Of a stretch of DNA of 64,000 nucleotides, positions 24,670 to 33,660 are shown one piece after another. Position 1 is the first letter of the stretch, and each line of letters opens with the position of its first letter. This DNA is from Kitasatospora aureofaciens (lineage in GTDB: Bacteria; Actinomycetota; Actinomycetes; Streptomycetales; Streptomycetaceae). The position numbers and the translations under genes were made by a program. Location of the stretch: positions 186,001 to 250,000 of the forward strand of contig NZ_JAHTKP010000004.1 in assembly GCF_019192735.1 (NCBI RefSeq), in the 5' to 3' direction. The notes under the pieces were generated by a model. The model did not search any database. It was not told where the DNA came from and worked only from the letters and a program-made list of their open reading frames with translations.

Positions 24670-27600
24670 ATGACCGACACCCTGGAACCCGTGCGGGCCG
24701 CCACTGCCACCGCCCCCCTGGAGGACACCGTCCCCCTGGTCGACATCTCCTCGGCGCCGCCGATCGCCGCCCCCGTGCTGCGCACCATCGAGCTGGCGCG
24801 GAAGTACGGCTCCGCCTTCGTCCAGCGTTTGCACGGGCGTGACCTCCTGATGGTCAGCGGCCTGGACCTGGTCACCGAGCTGGCCGACGAGGAGCGGTTC
24901 ACCAAGTCGATCGGACCGGGCCTGGTGAACGTCCGCGAGTTCACCGGGGACGGCCTCTTCACGGCGTACAACGACGAGCCCAGCTGGGCCCGGGCGCACG
25001 ACATCCTGATGCCCGCCTTCGCGCTCGGCTCGATGCGCACGTACCACCCGGTGATGCTGAAGGTGGCCCGCCGCCTGATCGACGCGTGGGACCGCAGTTC
25101 GGCCGCCGGGCTGCCCGTGGACGTGCCCGGCGACATGACCCGGATGACCCTGGACACCATCGGCCTGGCCGGTTTCGGCTTCGACTTCGGCTCGTTCGAG
25201 CGGGACGAGCCGCATCCCTTCGTCGAGGCGATGGTCAACTGCCTGGAGTGGGCGATGACGAAGATCATCCGCTCGCCGGAGCTCGACCACAGCGAGCGCG
25301 ACGCGGCGTTCCGGGCGGACGCCGACTACCTGGCCGCGGTGGTGGACGAGGTGATCGCCACCCGCGCCGGGAGCCCCGAGGAGGGTCCGGCCGAGGACCT
25401 GCTCGGCCTGATGCTCGGCGCCGTGCACCCCGGTGACGGCAGCAGACTGGACACCGAGAACATCCGCAACCAGGTGATCACCTTCCTGATCGCCGGCCAC
25501 GAGACCACCTCGGGCGCGCTGTCCTTCGCGCTGTACTACCTGGCCAAGCACCCGGCCGTGCTCCGCGAGGTGCAGCGGGAGGTGGACGCGCTCTGGGGGG
25601 ACCAGGCCGACCCGGAGCCGTCGTACGAGGACGTCGGACGGCTGCGCTACACCCGGCAGGTGCTCAACGAGGCGCTGCGGCTGTGGCCGACGGCCCCCGC
25701 GTTCGGCCGCGAGGCGCGCGAGGACACCCTGCTCGGCGGCCGGATCCCGCTCCGCGCCGGGCAGACCGTCATGGTGGCGACCACGATGCTGCACCGCGAC
25801 CCGGCCTGGGGCGACAACCCCGAGCTGTTCGACCCGTCCCGCTTCGACCCGGAGGTCGAGGCGGTCCGCTCGCCGCACGCCTTCAAGCCCTTCGGCACCG
25901 GCGAACGCGCCTGCATCGGACGGCAGTTCGCGCTGCACGAGGCGACGATGCTGCTCGGCATGCTGGTCCACCGCTACCGGCTGATCGACCACGCCGACTA
26001 CCAACTGACGATCAAGCAGACGCTCACGATCAAGCCGGACGAGTTCACCCTCGCCCTCGCCCCGCGCACGCCTGTACCCCCGGCCGCCACCGAGGCGCCG
26101 GGCCGTGCCGCCGCCCGTGCCGCCGAACTGCCCGGGCGGGTCCGCCAGGGCGCCGGGGTGCTGTTCCTGCACGGCTCCAACTACGGCGCCTCCCGCGACT
26201 TCACCCGGCAGCTGGCCGAGACGGCGGCCGAACTCGGCTGCGACACCGCCGTCGCCCCGCTGGACGCCTACGCGGGCGGGCTGCCCACCGACCGTCCCGT
26301 GGTGATCACCGCCGCCTCCTACAACGGGCAGCCGACGGACGACGCAGCGGCCTTCGTCCGGTGGCTCCAGGAGGCCGAGGAGGGGGCCGCCGGCGGCGTG
26401 GACTTCGCGGTGCTCGGCATCGGCGACCGGACGTACGCCGCCACCTACCAGCGCATCCCGACCCTGATCGACGAGCGGCTCGCCGCCCTCGGCGGCACCC
26501 GGCTGCTCGCCCCCGGCGAGGCCGACGCCTCGGGCGATCTGGCGGGCGGGGTCCGGGCGTTCACGACGGCGCTGCGCACTCTGCTGCTGGAGCGGTACGG
26601 CGACACGGACGCCCCCGCCGCCGCGTCCGGGCAGCCGGAGGCGGCGTACACGGTGACCGAGGTGGTCGGCGGGCCGCTGGACGCCCTGGCCGCGCGGCAC
26701 GGCATGACCGCGCTGACGGTGACGGCGGTCGGCAGCCTCACCGACCCGGCGTACCCGCGGGTGAAGCGGCTGGTGCGGCTCGCCCTGCCCGACGGGGTCG
26801 ACTACCGCACCGCCGACCACCTCACCGTGCTGCCGGCCAACGACCCGGCCCTCGTCGAGCGGGCCGCGAAGCTGTTCGGCGCGGACGCCGACACCGTGCT
26901 CTCCGTCGTGTCGCACCGGCGCAACGGCCTCGCCGTGGACCGGCCGCTGACGGTGCGCGAACTCCTCACCCACCACGTCGAGTTGCAGGACCGCCCGACT
27001 GCCGGGCAGCGGGCCGCGCTGGCCGCCCTCAACCCGTGCCCGCCCGAGCAGGCCGCGCTGCGGGCCCTGCCGGACGACGACCCGCGCACGCTGCTCGACC
27101 TGATCGAGGACCACCCGGCCCTGCGGGAGGCCCTGACCTGGCCGGTGCTGCTGGAGCTGCTGCCGCCGATCCGGCCGCGGCACTACTCGATCTCGTCCTC
27201 GCCCAGCGGAGACCCCGCGCACGTCGACCTGATGGTCTCCGTGCTCAGCGCCCCCGCCCGTTCGGGCCGGGGCACCTTCCGGGGCACCGGCTCGGGTTAC
27301 CTCGCCCGGGTCGCGGAGGGGGACACCGTGCTGGCGCGGGTGCAGCCGTGCCGGGAGGCGTTCCGGATCGACCACCGCGCCACCCCGGTGATCATGATCG
27401 CGGCCGGGACGGGCCTGGCCCCGTTCCGCGGCGCGGTCGCCGACCGGTGCACGCTGCGTCGTGACGCGGTGGAACTCGCCCCGGCCCTGCTCTACTTCGG
27501 CTGCGACGCGCCCGACGCCGACTACCTCCACCACGACGAGCTGCACGCGGCCGAGCAGGCGGGCGCCGTCTCGATGCGGCCCGCCTTCAGCGAGGCGCCG

Positions 27601-27849
27601 GTCGAGGGCCGGCGCTTCGTCCAGGACCGCATCGCGGCCGAGGGCGCGGAGGTCTGGGAGCTGCTGGACGCCGGGGGAGAGGTGTACGTCTGCGGCGACG
27701 GTGCCCGCATGGCCCCGGGCGTCCGCGCCGCATTCCGCTCGCTCTACCTGCACCACACCCCCGGCGTCGACGAGCAGCAGGCCCAGGCCTGGCTGCAGAG
27801 CCTGATCGAGGCCGGCCGCTACGTCGAGGACGTCTACGCGGCTCGCTGA
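24670..27849 (+). CDS. Self-sufficient cytochrome P450/NADPH-P450 reductase fusion (CYP102 type)
   Basis: This 1059-aa protein has a full P450 domain (about 1-470): I-helix AGHETTS (about 276), ExxR in EALR (about 337), and heme loop FGTGERACIG with the Cys ligand near residue 415. Next comes a flavodoxin-like FMN domain (about 495-660; LFLHGSNYGAS, ITAASYNGQPTDD), then an FAD/NADPH reductase (about 690-1059) with RHYSISSSP near 837 and a C-terminal EAGRYVEDVYA. This is the P450-BM3 layout. Family members hydroxylate or epoxidise fatty acids and related lipids without a separate redox partner. The start with GAAGG upstream gives the normal family length. A strong hairpin follows the stop. Confidence 0.93.
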   Translation: MTDTLEPVRAATATAPLEDTVPLVDISSAPPIAAPVLRTIELARKYGSAFVQRLHGRDLLMVSGLDLVTELADEERFTKSIGPGLVNVREFTGDGLFTAYNDEPSWARAHDILMPAFALGSMRTYHPVMLKVARRLIDAWDRSSAAGLPVDVPGDMTRMTLDTIGLAGFGFDFGSFERDEPHPFVEAMVNCLEWAMTKIIRSPELDHSERDAAFRADADYLAAVVDEVIATRAGSPEEGPAEDLLGLMLGAVHPGDGSRLDTENIRNQVITFLIAGHETTSGALSFALYYLAKHPAVLREVQREVDALWGDQADPEPSYEDVGRLRYTRQVLNEALRLWPTAPAFGREAREDTLLGGRIPLRAGQTVMVATTMLHRDPAWGDNPELFDPSRFDPEVEAVRSPHAFKPFGTGERACIGRQFALHEATMLLGMLVHRYRLIDHADYQLTIKQTLTIKPDEFTLALAPRTPVPPAATEAPGRAAARAAELPGRVRQGAGVLFLHGSNYGASRDFTRQLAETAAELGCDTAVAPLDAYAGGLPTDRPVVITAASYNGQPTDDAAAFVRWLQEAEEGAAGGVDFAVLGIGDRTYAATYQRIPTLIDERLAALGGTRLLAPGEADASGDLAGGVRAFTTALRTLLLERYGDTDAPAAASGQPEAAYTVTEVVGGPLDALAARHGMTALTVTAVGSLTDPAYPRVKRLVRLALPDGVDYRTADHLTVLPANDPALVERAAKLFGADADTVLSVVSHRRNGLAVDRPLTVRELLTHHVELQDRPTAGQRAALAALNPCPPEQAALRALPDDDPRTLLDLIEDHPALREALTWPVLLELLPPIRPRHYSISSSPSGDPAHVDLMVSVLSAPARSGRGTFRGTGSGYLARVAEGDTVLARVQPCREAFRIDHRATPVIMIAAGTGLAPFRGAVADRCTLRRDAVELAPALLYFGCDAPDADYLHHDELHAAEQAGAVSMRPAFSEAPVEGRRFVQDRIAAEGAEVWELLDAGGEVYVCGDGARMAPGVRAAFRSLYLHHTPGVDEQQAQAWLQSLIEAGRYVEDVYAAR

Positions 27850-27861
27850 GTCCCGGTTCCT

Positions 27862-27896
27862 GGAGCAGGAAGTCGGCCAGGCCGACTTCCTGCTCC
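27862..27896 (+). terminator. Perfect 17-bp hairpin after the CYP102 gene
   Basis: GGAGCAGGAAGTCGGCC and its exact complement flank a single A. A real transcript would loop out a few inner bases. There is no T-run, which is usual for streptomycete terminators. The inner GAAGTCGGC motif recurs in the terminator at 39936. Confidence 0.8.
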
Positions 27897-28030
27897 GGCC
27901 GTTCACGGCTGGAAGCCCGCCCACCCCGTCCTGGGGGACGCATGGCAGAGGTGACCCCCTAGACTCGCCCCCGGCCGCACGGGGGTGCGGCTTCACCCCA
28001 GCACGCCGAGTGAAGGAGCGTCCGGCCGCC

Positions 28031-29047
28031 ATGGCTGACGAGATCACCGTCGAGGCCCGGCCGAACCCGGACGCGGTCCCCACGGCCCCCGCGGGCCGCG
28101 CCCGCCTCCGGGGCGGCTCGCTCGGCGCGCTGGTCGCCGGAATGCTGGCCGTGCTGGTCGGACGCCGCTTCCTGGACGGCTGGACGGGCCCGGCGTGGCT
28201 GGAGGCGTGGGGGGCGGTCTTCGTCGCCGTCTGCGTGCAGGCGCTGCCCTTCCTGTTGCTCGGTGTGGTGCTGTCGGCCGCGATCGCCGCGTTCGTCCCG
28301 GCCCGGCTGCTGGAGCGGGCGCTGCCGCGGAACCCGCTGCTCGCCGTGCCGATCGCCGGCGCGGCCGGGGTGGTGCTGCCCGGCTGCGAGTGCGCCTCCG
28401 TGCCGGTGGCCGGGCGGTTGATCGCGCGCGGGGTGGCTCCGGCGGCCGCGCTGGCCTTCCTGCTCTCCTCACCCGCCATCAACCCGGTGGTCCTGGTGGC
28501 CACCGCCGTCGCCTTCCGCGGGCAGCCCGAGCTGGTGGCCGCACGCTTTCTCGCCTCCCTCGCCACCGCCGTGGTGATGGGGCTGCTCTGGTCACGGTTC
28601 GGCCGGCCCGAGTGGCTGAGGCCCCGGGTACCGTCGGACGGCCCGACCGGCCGGGCGGCCTTCCGCGCCTCGCTGGAACACGACTTCCTGCACGCCGGCG
28701 GCTTCCTGGTGATCGGCGGGATGACGGCGGCCACCCTCAACGTCGCCGTGCCGCGCGGGCTGCTCAAGGACCTGGCCGGGCTGCCCGGCGTCTCGGTCCT
28801 GGTGCTGGCCGTGCTGGCGGTCCTGCTCGCGGTCTGCTCGGAGGCGGACGCCTTCGTCGCGGCCGGACTCAGCGGCTTCTCCACCACCGCCAAGCTGGCG
28901 TTCATGGTCGTCGGGCCGATGGTGGACGCCAAGCTGATCGCCCTTCAGGCCGGCACCTTCGGACGGGCCTTCGCCTGGCGCTTCTCCGCCGCCACGTTCG
29001 CCGTCGCCGTGACGGCGGCGGCCCTGACCGGCTGGTGGCTGCTGTGA
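28031..29047 (+). CDS. DUF318 / YcgR-type membrane permease
   Basis: This 338-aa protein has about eight to ten membrane segments. It includes the paired motifs of this permease family: a VLPGCECASVPVAGRLIARG loop (about 120-140), LSSPAINPVVLVATAVAF (about 150), and a second-half CSEADAFVAAGLSGFSTTAKLAFMVVGPMVDAKL (about 265-300). The Cys-Glu-Cys loop and the Cys-Ser-Glu-Ala-Asp loop suggest metal or thiolate coordination. Its gene overlaps the next (GTGA), and the two form the YcgR/YcgQ pair found in Gram-positive bacteria, which has been linked to metal (zinc) homeostasis. GAAGGAG lies 12 nt before the chosen ATG; a GTG at 28010 is an alternative. Confidence 0.85.
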   Translation: MADEITVEARPNPDAVPTAPAGRARLRGGSLGALVAGMLAVLVGRRFLDGWTGPAWLEAWGAVFVAVCVQALPFLLLGVVLSAAIAAFVPARLLERALPRNPLLAVPIAGAAGVVLPGCECASVPVAGRLIARGVAPAAALAFLLSSPAINPVVLVATAVAFRGQPELVAARFLASLATAVVMGLLWSRFGRPEWLRPRVPSDGPTGRAAFRASLEHDFLHAGGFLVIGGMTAATLNVAVPRGLLKDLAGLPGVSVLVLAVLAVLLAVCSEADAFVAAGLSGFSTTAKLAFMVVGPMVDAKLIALQAGTFGRAFAWRFSAATFAVAVTAAALTGWWLL

Positions 29048-29778
29048 GCCGCGAGGTCCGCGCGCTGCTGCACATCCTGGTCGGTGCGGCGGTGCTGCAC
29101 ATCTCGCTCTTCAGCGAGCTCTATCTGCGGTACGTGCGCAGGGGCCTGCGGCCGTACCTGATCGCGAGCGGCGCGCTGCTCGTCGTGGTCGGCCTGGTCG
29201 GCGCGGCCGTCGCGGCTCGTGAACTGCTGCGGCCCACCGACGACGGGCACAGCGGGCACGACGCCCACCACGGGCACAGCCACGGCACGCCCCGCACCGC
29301 CTGGCTCCTGCTCCTGCCCGTCCTCGCGATCTACCTGCTCCAGCCCCAGGCGCTCGGCGCCTACACCGCGCAGCACTCGGACAGCACCACCGTCAGGCCC
29401 GCAGCGGCGACGGGCGGCTTCGCACCGCTGCCCGCGACCGGCCCGGTCCCCATGCGGCTCGCCGACTTCGACGCCCGCGCCGTCTGGGACACCGGTGGTT
29501 CGCTCAAGGGCCGGCAGGTCGTCCTCACCGGCTTCGCCACCCCCGCCGCCGGCGCAGGGGGCTGGTACCTCACCCGGCTGACCATCACCTGCTGCGCCGC
29601 CGACGCGCTGACCAGCAAGGTCGAGATCCGCGGCGGCGACGCACCGCCCAAGGGCGCCTGGGTCGAGGTGACCGGGCACTGGCAGCCGGACGGGCGGACC
29701 GGCCAGGACAGCGCCGTCCCCGTCCTGACGGCGGACCGGGTCCGCGGGATCACCGAACCGGGCGATCCGTATGAGTGA
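29044..29778 (+). CDS. TIGR03943/DUF1980 family permease subunit (YcgQ-type)
   Basis: This 244-aa protein starts at GTG overlapping the permease stop. Two N-terminal membrane segments (LLHILVGAAVLHISLF, YLIASGALLVVVGLVGAAVAA) are followed by a His-rich segment GHSGHDAHHGHSHG (about 70-83), another membrane segment (LLLLPVLAIYLL), and an extracellular OB-like domain with GFATPAAGAGGWYLTRLTITCCAADA containing a Cys pair. The His-rich stretch and the Cys-Cys point to metal binding. It works with the preceding permease as a two-gene unit. Confidence 0.85.
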   Translation: MSREVRALLHILVGAAVLHISLFSELYLRYVRRGLRPYLIASGALLVVVGLVGAAVAARELLRPTDDGHSGHDAHHGHSHGTPRTAWLLLLPVLAIYLLQPQALGAYTAQHSDSTTVRPAAATGGFAPLPATGPVPMRLADFDARAVWDTGGSLKGRQVVLTGFATPAAGAGGWYLTRLTITCCAADALTSKVEIRGGDAPPKGAWVEVTGHWQPDGRTGQDSAVPVLTADRVRGITEPGDPYE

Positions 29779-29836
29779 GCCCCCTTTGATCGAGCACCCG
29801 TTGAGCGAGCACCCGTCAGCCCGGACCGGAGGACGC

Positions 29837-30940
29837 ATGGGATCCCACCGCGGCACCGCCGCGCTGCTCGCGCTGGGCGTGGCCGTCGCGCTCGCCTTCA
29901 TGCCCGCCACCCCGGACCGCCGGAGCACACCCGCCGCCCCCGACGCCTCGCCGACACCCCGCGCCGAGGCGGCCGGCTCCACGGTCACCGTGCTCGGCGA
30001 CGGTTCGACCTCCGACACCGGCCCGCAGCCGGCGCAGCCACCCGTGGCCAGGCTCAAGCCCGGTGAGGTGCCACCGCAGTTCGTGGTCTTCTCCTTCGAC
30101 GCCCCCACCGAGGACGACAACCACCTGTTCTCCCGCACGCGCCTGGCGGCCGGGGCGAGCGGCGCCCAGGTGACCTTCTTCCTGCGCGGCATCGACCTGC
30201 TTCCCGCCGCCGCGCGCTGGCAGTACCAGCCGCCGCAGCACGACGCCGGTACCGCCGCCGTCCCCTTCCCCGCCGACGCCCAGGTCCGCGCGACCCTGCA
30301 ACAGCTCGGCCAGGCGTGGCTGGCGGGCGACGAGATCGCCGACGGCTTCATCGGCCAGTTCTGCGGGCCGAAGGGCGGCCGCGACTGGTCGACCGCCGAC
30401 TGGCAGAGCGAGATCGGCCAGGGCTACTCGATGGTGAACTTCTGGAAGACCGGGACCGGCTTCACCGACCTCCCCCCGCTGCCCTTCGACTACCAGACCG
30501 AGCTGGTCGGCGGCCGCGCCCCGTGCCTGGAGGGGCGGCAGAACCTGCTCCCGGCGGAGAAGGAGGCCGGCTGGCGGTACGACGCCGGCTCGCCGGGCGA
30601 CGTTCAGCACTGGCCGGCGCAGACCGACGGGATCTGGGACTTCCCGCTCCAGCGGATCCCCGACGCCTCTGGGGCTCGCGAGGTGCTCTCGGCCGACCAG
30701 ACCGAGCAGACCTACCTCAACGCTTTCGAACGGAGCTATCACGGCAGCCGCGCGCCGCTCGTGATCGACACCCGGCTCGACCCCGGCAACAGTTCCCAAC
30801 TCCAGGTCGCCGAAGCCACGATGAAGGACCTCTGCCACCGCGACGGGGTGCGCTGCGTCTCCTTCCGCCAGCTCGCCGACTGGCTCGACGCCCAGGATCC
30901 GGCCGTCCTGAACCACCTTCGCGCCCAAGGGCGTGTCTGA
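29837..30940 (+). CDS. Secreted polysaccharide-deacetylase-like (NodB-fold) protein
   Basis: This 367-aa protein starts at an ATG with GGAGG five nt upstream and followed at once by a signal peptide (RGTAALLALGVAVALAFM). An in-frame ATG at 29771, overlapping the preceding gene, is less likely. The body has FVVFSFDAPTEDD (about 81) and VTFFLRGIDLLP (about 116), the first strands of the NodB/deacetylase barrel, and ends with FRQLADWLDAQDP. The usual TFDDGP metal motif is changed to SFDAPTEDD, so activity as a standard deacetylase is doubtful. It is colinear with the YcgR/YcgQ pair. Confidence 0.65.
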   Translation: MGSHRGTAALLALGVAVALAFMPATPDRRSTPAAPDASPTPRAEAAGSTVTVLGDGSTSDTGPQPAQPPVARLKPGEVPPQFVVFSFDAPTEDDNHLFSRTRLAAGASGAQVTFFLRGIDLLPAAARWQYQPPQHDAGTAAVPFPADAQVRATLQQLGQAWLAGDEIADGFIGQFCGPKGGRDWSTADWQSEIGQGYSMVNFWKTGTGFTDLPPLPFDYQTELVGGRAPCLEGRQNLLPAEKEAGWRYDAGSPGDVQHWPAQTDGIWDFPLQRIPDASGAREVLSADQTEQTYLNAFERSYHGSRAPLVIDTRLDPGNSSQLQVAEATMKDLCHRDGVRCVSFRQLADWLDAQDPAVLNHLRAQGRV

Positions 30941-31020
30941 CAATTCCCGGCGCCCAACTGGACCGCCGTCGTCGGACCGTAGCGTCCCGACACCCCAGTC
31001 CCGAGACCCGTGAACGCGGA

Positions 31021-31048
31021 GGAGCCGCGGGGCGAACCCCGCGGCTCC
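31021..31048. terminator. Bidirectional hairpin between convergent genes
   Basis: GGAGCCGCGGGG-CGAA-CCCCGCGGCTCC: a perfect 12-bp GC-rich stem with a 4-nt loop, placed between the rightward NodB-like gene and the leftward S53 protease. Confidence 0.85.
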
Positions 31049-31062
31049 CTGTGGTTGGGGCG

Positions 31063-33060
31063 TCAGGAGGTGGTGAGGGCCGTGTCGTCGATGACGAAGC
31101 TGGTCTGGAGGGAGCTGTCCTCGGTGCCGGTGAACTTGACGGTGACGGTCTGGCCGGCGAGGGAGGAGACGTCGTAGCTGCGCAGGGTGTACCCGGCGCC
31201 CGCGTTGAGGTTGCTGAAGGTGGCCAGGGTGGTGGAGCCCGCCTGGACGGTCAGCTTGTCGTACGCGTTGGTGGTGCTGGTCTCGGCGGTGTCGATGTGC
31301 AGGTAGAAGCTCAGGGTGGCCTTGCAGCCGGCCGGGATGGTCACCGACTGGGACAGCGTGTCGGTGTGGGTGGTTCCGTAGCCGTCGAGCCAGGCCTTCC
31401 AGCTGCCGCTGTGGGCGGGCTCGCTGCTGGAGTTGTCGATGACGCCGGCGGTGGCCGTCCAGGGCGTGGCGGTGCCGGTCTCGAAGCCGGGGTTGCCGAG
31501 CAGCTGGGCGGCGGTGCAGCCGCCACCGCTGCCGGTGACGGTCCAGCTGAACGTCGTGGAGCCGGCGGCGCCGGTTCCGTCGGTCGCGGTCACCGTCACG
31601 GTGGAGGTGCCGGCGGTGCTCGCGGTGCCGGTGATCAGGCCGGTGGAGGAGTTGACGGACAGCCCGGCGGGCAGGCCGGTCGCCCTGTAGGTGAGGGTCT
31701 GGCCGGAGCCCGAGTCACTGGCCTTGATCTGCAGGCTGACCGCGGAGCCCTGGGCCGTGGTCTGGGAGCCCGGGTTGGTGACGGTGACGGTGTTGCCGCC
31801 GGTGCTGCCGCCGGAGGTGAAGGCGGCGGTGCCGTTGGGGGTGCCGAGGCCGGTCGGGCCGTCGTAGCCGGCGCCGGCCGTGCACAGGTAGGACGGGGAG
31901 CAGCTGCCGTTGGCGCCGCTGGTCACGTCGTTCAGCGAGCCCGGGTGCGCGTACGGGTAGGAGGCCGGGTTGGTGCCGGCGGCCGGGGTGCCGGCGAGCG
32001 CGTAGACGGCCGCGATGATCGGGGAGGAGGCGCTGGTGCCGCCGTACACGTTCCAGCCGCTGCCGCCGTAGGTCTGGTAGACGGCGACGCCGGTGGCCGG
32101 GTCGGCGACGGCGGAGACGTCGGCGACGGTGCGGTTGGCGCAGCCGGTGTCCTTCTGCCAGCTCGGCTTGGGGTCGTAGGCGGAGCAGCCGGAGCCGGCG
32201 CCGTTGCCGCCCGCGCTGCTGCCCCACACAGTCTCGCTCCAACCACGGGCGTTGGAGGCGCGGTTGAGGCTGGTGCCGCCGACCGCGGTGACGTACTGGG
32301 ACGCGGCCGGGTACTGGGCGCCGTAGCCGGAGTCGCCGGAGGAGACGGTGATGGCGACGCCGGGGTGGTTGAAGTAGCTGGAGTCCGAGGTCGTGTCGGT
32401 GGCGTCCTCGGGGCCGCCGTAGCTGTTGGACACGTACTTGGCGCCCATGCTGACGGCGGTGTTGACGGCGGTGCCCAGGTTGTCCATGGTCGCGCTGTCG
32501 GCCTCGACCAGGAGGATGTGGCAGTTCGGGCAGACCGCGCTGACCATGTCGACGTCGAGCGAGATCTCACCCGCCCAGCCGCTGTCGGCGGTCGGGTAGG
32601 TCGTCCCGCCGCGCTGGTCGACCTTCTTGAAGCAGCCGTTGGAGGTGGTGCAGGCCGGCAGGCCGTACTGGGAGCGGTAGGCGGCGAGGTCGGACTCGGC
32701 GTTGGGGTCGTCGTTGGCGTCCACGATGGCGACGGTGGCGCCGGTACCGGCCGAGGTGGGCAGGTTGTAGGCGGAGGCCAGGTCGCTCGGGCCGTACCCG
32801 GACGGGGTGAGGTTCGGCGCCAGGTCGTGCTGGGCGAGGTCGGTGCGGGCGAGCGCGAGGCAGGCCATCTCGCCGGGGTGGCTCGGGGCCGCGCACAGCC
32901 GCTTGGTGGTCGCGGCGGAGTGCGGCGCGGCGTCGGTCGCGGTGGCCGTGGGGGCGGTGACCGCGAGCAGGCCGGTGGCCACCAGGGCCAGGGCCGGCAG
33001 GGCGGCGGACAGTCTGCGGGCTCTGGGCAGCCGCGGGCTGCGGGGGAGGTGGGAGCGCAA
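31063..33060 (-). CDS. Secreted S53 (sedolisin-type) serine-carboxyl peptidase with Ig-like and C-terminal domains
   Basis: About 665 aa from a TTG start preceded by GGAGGG at 7 nt spacing; a signal peptide follows ([25 protein letters not shown]). The catalytic domain shows the sedolisin triad: EISLDVD with Glu and Asp four residues apart (about 165-170), VSSGDSGYG with the oxyanion Asp, and GGTSASSPI with the Ser (about 340). It is followed by a putative-Ig module ([11 protein letters not shown]...TTFSWTV) and a C-terminal jelly-roll-like domain ([14 protein letters not shown]). The propeptide is short, about 60 residues. It is a secreted protease, probably used in growth on protein or in aerial development. 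Confidence 0.9.
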   Translation of the reverse strand: MRSHLPRSPRLPRARRLSAALPALALVATGLLAVTAPTATATDAAPHSAATTKRLCAAPSHPGEMACLALARTDLAQHDLAPNLTPSGYGPSDLASAYNLPTSAGTGATVAIVDANDDPNAESDLAAYRSQYGLPACTTSNGCFKKVDQRGGTTYPTADSGWAGEISLDVDMVSAVCPNCHILLVEADSATMDNLGTAVNTAVSMGAKYVSNSYGGPEDATDTTSDSSYFNHPGVAITVSSGDSGYGAQYPAASQYVTAVGGTSLNRASNARGWSETVWGSSAGGNGAGSGCSAYDPKPSWQKDTGCANRTVADVSAVADPATGVAVYQTYGGSGWNVYGGTSASSPIIAAVYALAGTPAAGTNPASYPYAHPGSLNDVTSGANGSCSPSYLCTAGAGYDGPTGLGTPNGTAAFTSGGSTGGNTVTVTNPGSQTTAQGSAVSLQIKASDSGSGQTLTYRATGLPAGLSVNSSTGLITGTASTAGTSTVTVTATDGTGAAGSTTFSWTVTGSGGGCTAAQLLGNPGFETGTATPWTATAGVIDNSSSEPAHSGSWKAWLDGYGTTHTDTLSQSVTIPAGCKATLSFYLHIDTAETSTTNAYDKLTVQAGSTTLATFSNLNAGAGYTLRSYDVSSLAGQTVTVKFTGTEDSSLQTSFVIDDTALTTS

Positions 33061-33477
33061 GAGTCGACCCTCCGGTGGGGGTGAGGGCGCAGCCGGTGCC
33101 GGCAGGGGGTTCTCGCCGGTACGGGCTCGGGCCCGTGCTGACGGATCTCGGCAGGTGCTGGCCGGCCTCGGCCGATGGGGACGGCCGCGGGCCGGCGGTG
33201 TGCTCGCGCTGTACGGGAGCTGGGCGTTCACGAGAACGGAATGCCAGGTTCATGACATGTGATCGCATGTCAGGGACCGCACCACATCGGGTTGTTGCCG
33301 AGTGCTGCGGCCTTGAGGTTAGGGCTGGCAGTCGGGGGCTACAAGGCCACGTTCGCTGCTTTTACCAGGGGTTGCCCATCAATTTCCGAGCAGCAGAGGC
33401 GGCGTGGGCGGCTGGAGGGGCGGCACCCGCCCGGAGCAGGACGTCGGCGTGGCCGACCTCCTCTGAGGAAAAAGGGC
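33061..33477. promoter_or_regulatory. Upstream region of the S53 protease with a palindrome
   Basis: This stretch of about 420 bp holds no gene I can support. The palindrome TGACATG-TGATCG-CATGTCA (33253-33272; perfect 7-bp arms, 6-bp spacer) lies about 190 bp upstream of the protease start and could be an operator. A/T content rises at 33340-33385. Confidence 0.4.
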
Positions 33478-33508
33478 TTGGGCGCGCTGACACTCCGCTG
33501 GTAGTGTC
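33478..33508 (+). promoter_or_regulatory. Candidate promoter and operator before the leader ORF
   Basis: TTGGGC (33478-33483), an 18-bp spacer and TAGTGT (33502-33507) make a plausible sigma-70-type promoter. A GACACT...AGTGTC inverted repeat (33489-33494, 33503-33508) overlaps the -10 element, where a repressor could bind. Confidence 0.45.
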
Positions 33509-33549
33509 CCGTTCTGAAGATCGTGACGTCGTGCAAGGAGGTGAGACCC

Positions 33550-33603
33550 GTGAACGCTGTAGGCATATGGGTGCTCCCTCTTCCCTCACGGTCGGGCGGC
33601 TGA
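33550..33603 (+). CDS. 17-codon leader ORF with consensus Shine-Dalgarno
   Basis: GTG AAC GCT starts a 17-aa peptide, VNAVGIWVLPLPSRSGG, that ends in TGA at 33601-33603. The preceding AAGGAGGTG (33535-33543) is complementary to the 16S 3' end over nine bases, by far the best ribosome-binding site in the window, and is spaced 6 nt from the GTG. The hydrolase gene begins 57 nt further on. The arrangement suggests a translated leader that controls or couples expression downstream. I do not recognise the peptide. Confidence 0.5.
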   Translation: MNAVGIWVLPLPSRSGG

Positions 33604-33660
33604 CGTAGCGTCGCCCGGGAGCGCCGTTGACAACAAGGCACTCCCGAAGGGCAACAACCC

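Noticed and set aside
24664..28932. Minus-strand open frame of 1422 codons across the P450 and permease genes
   Set aside because: It is the complement of two well-recognised plus-strand genes and crosses their intergenic terminator, and it shows no domain.
33061..33660. Several open frames on both strands upstream of the hydrolase
   Set aside because: They overlap one another, lack ribosome sites and family features, and change composition. Only the 17-codon ORF has a convincing ribosome site.
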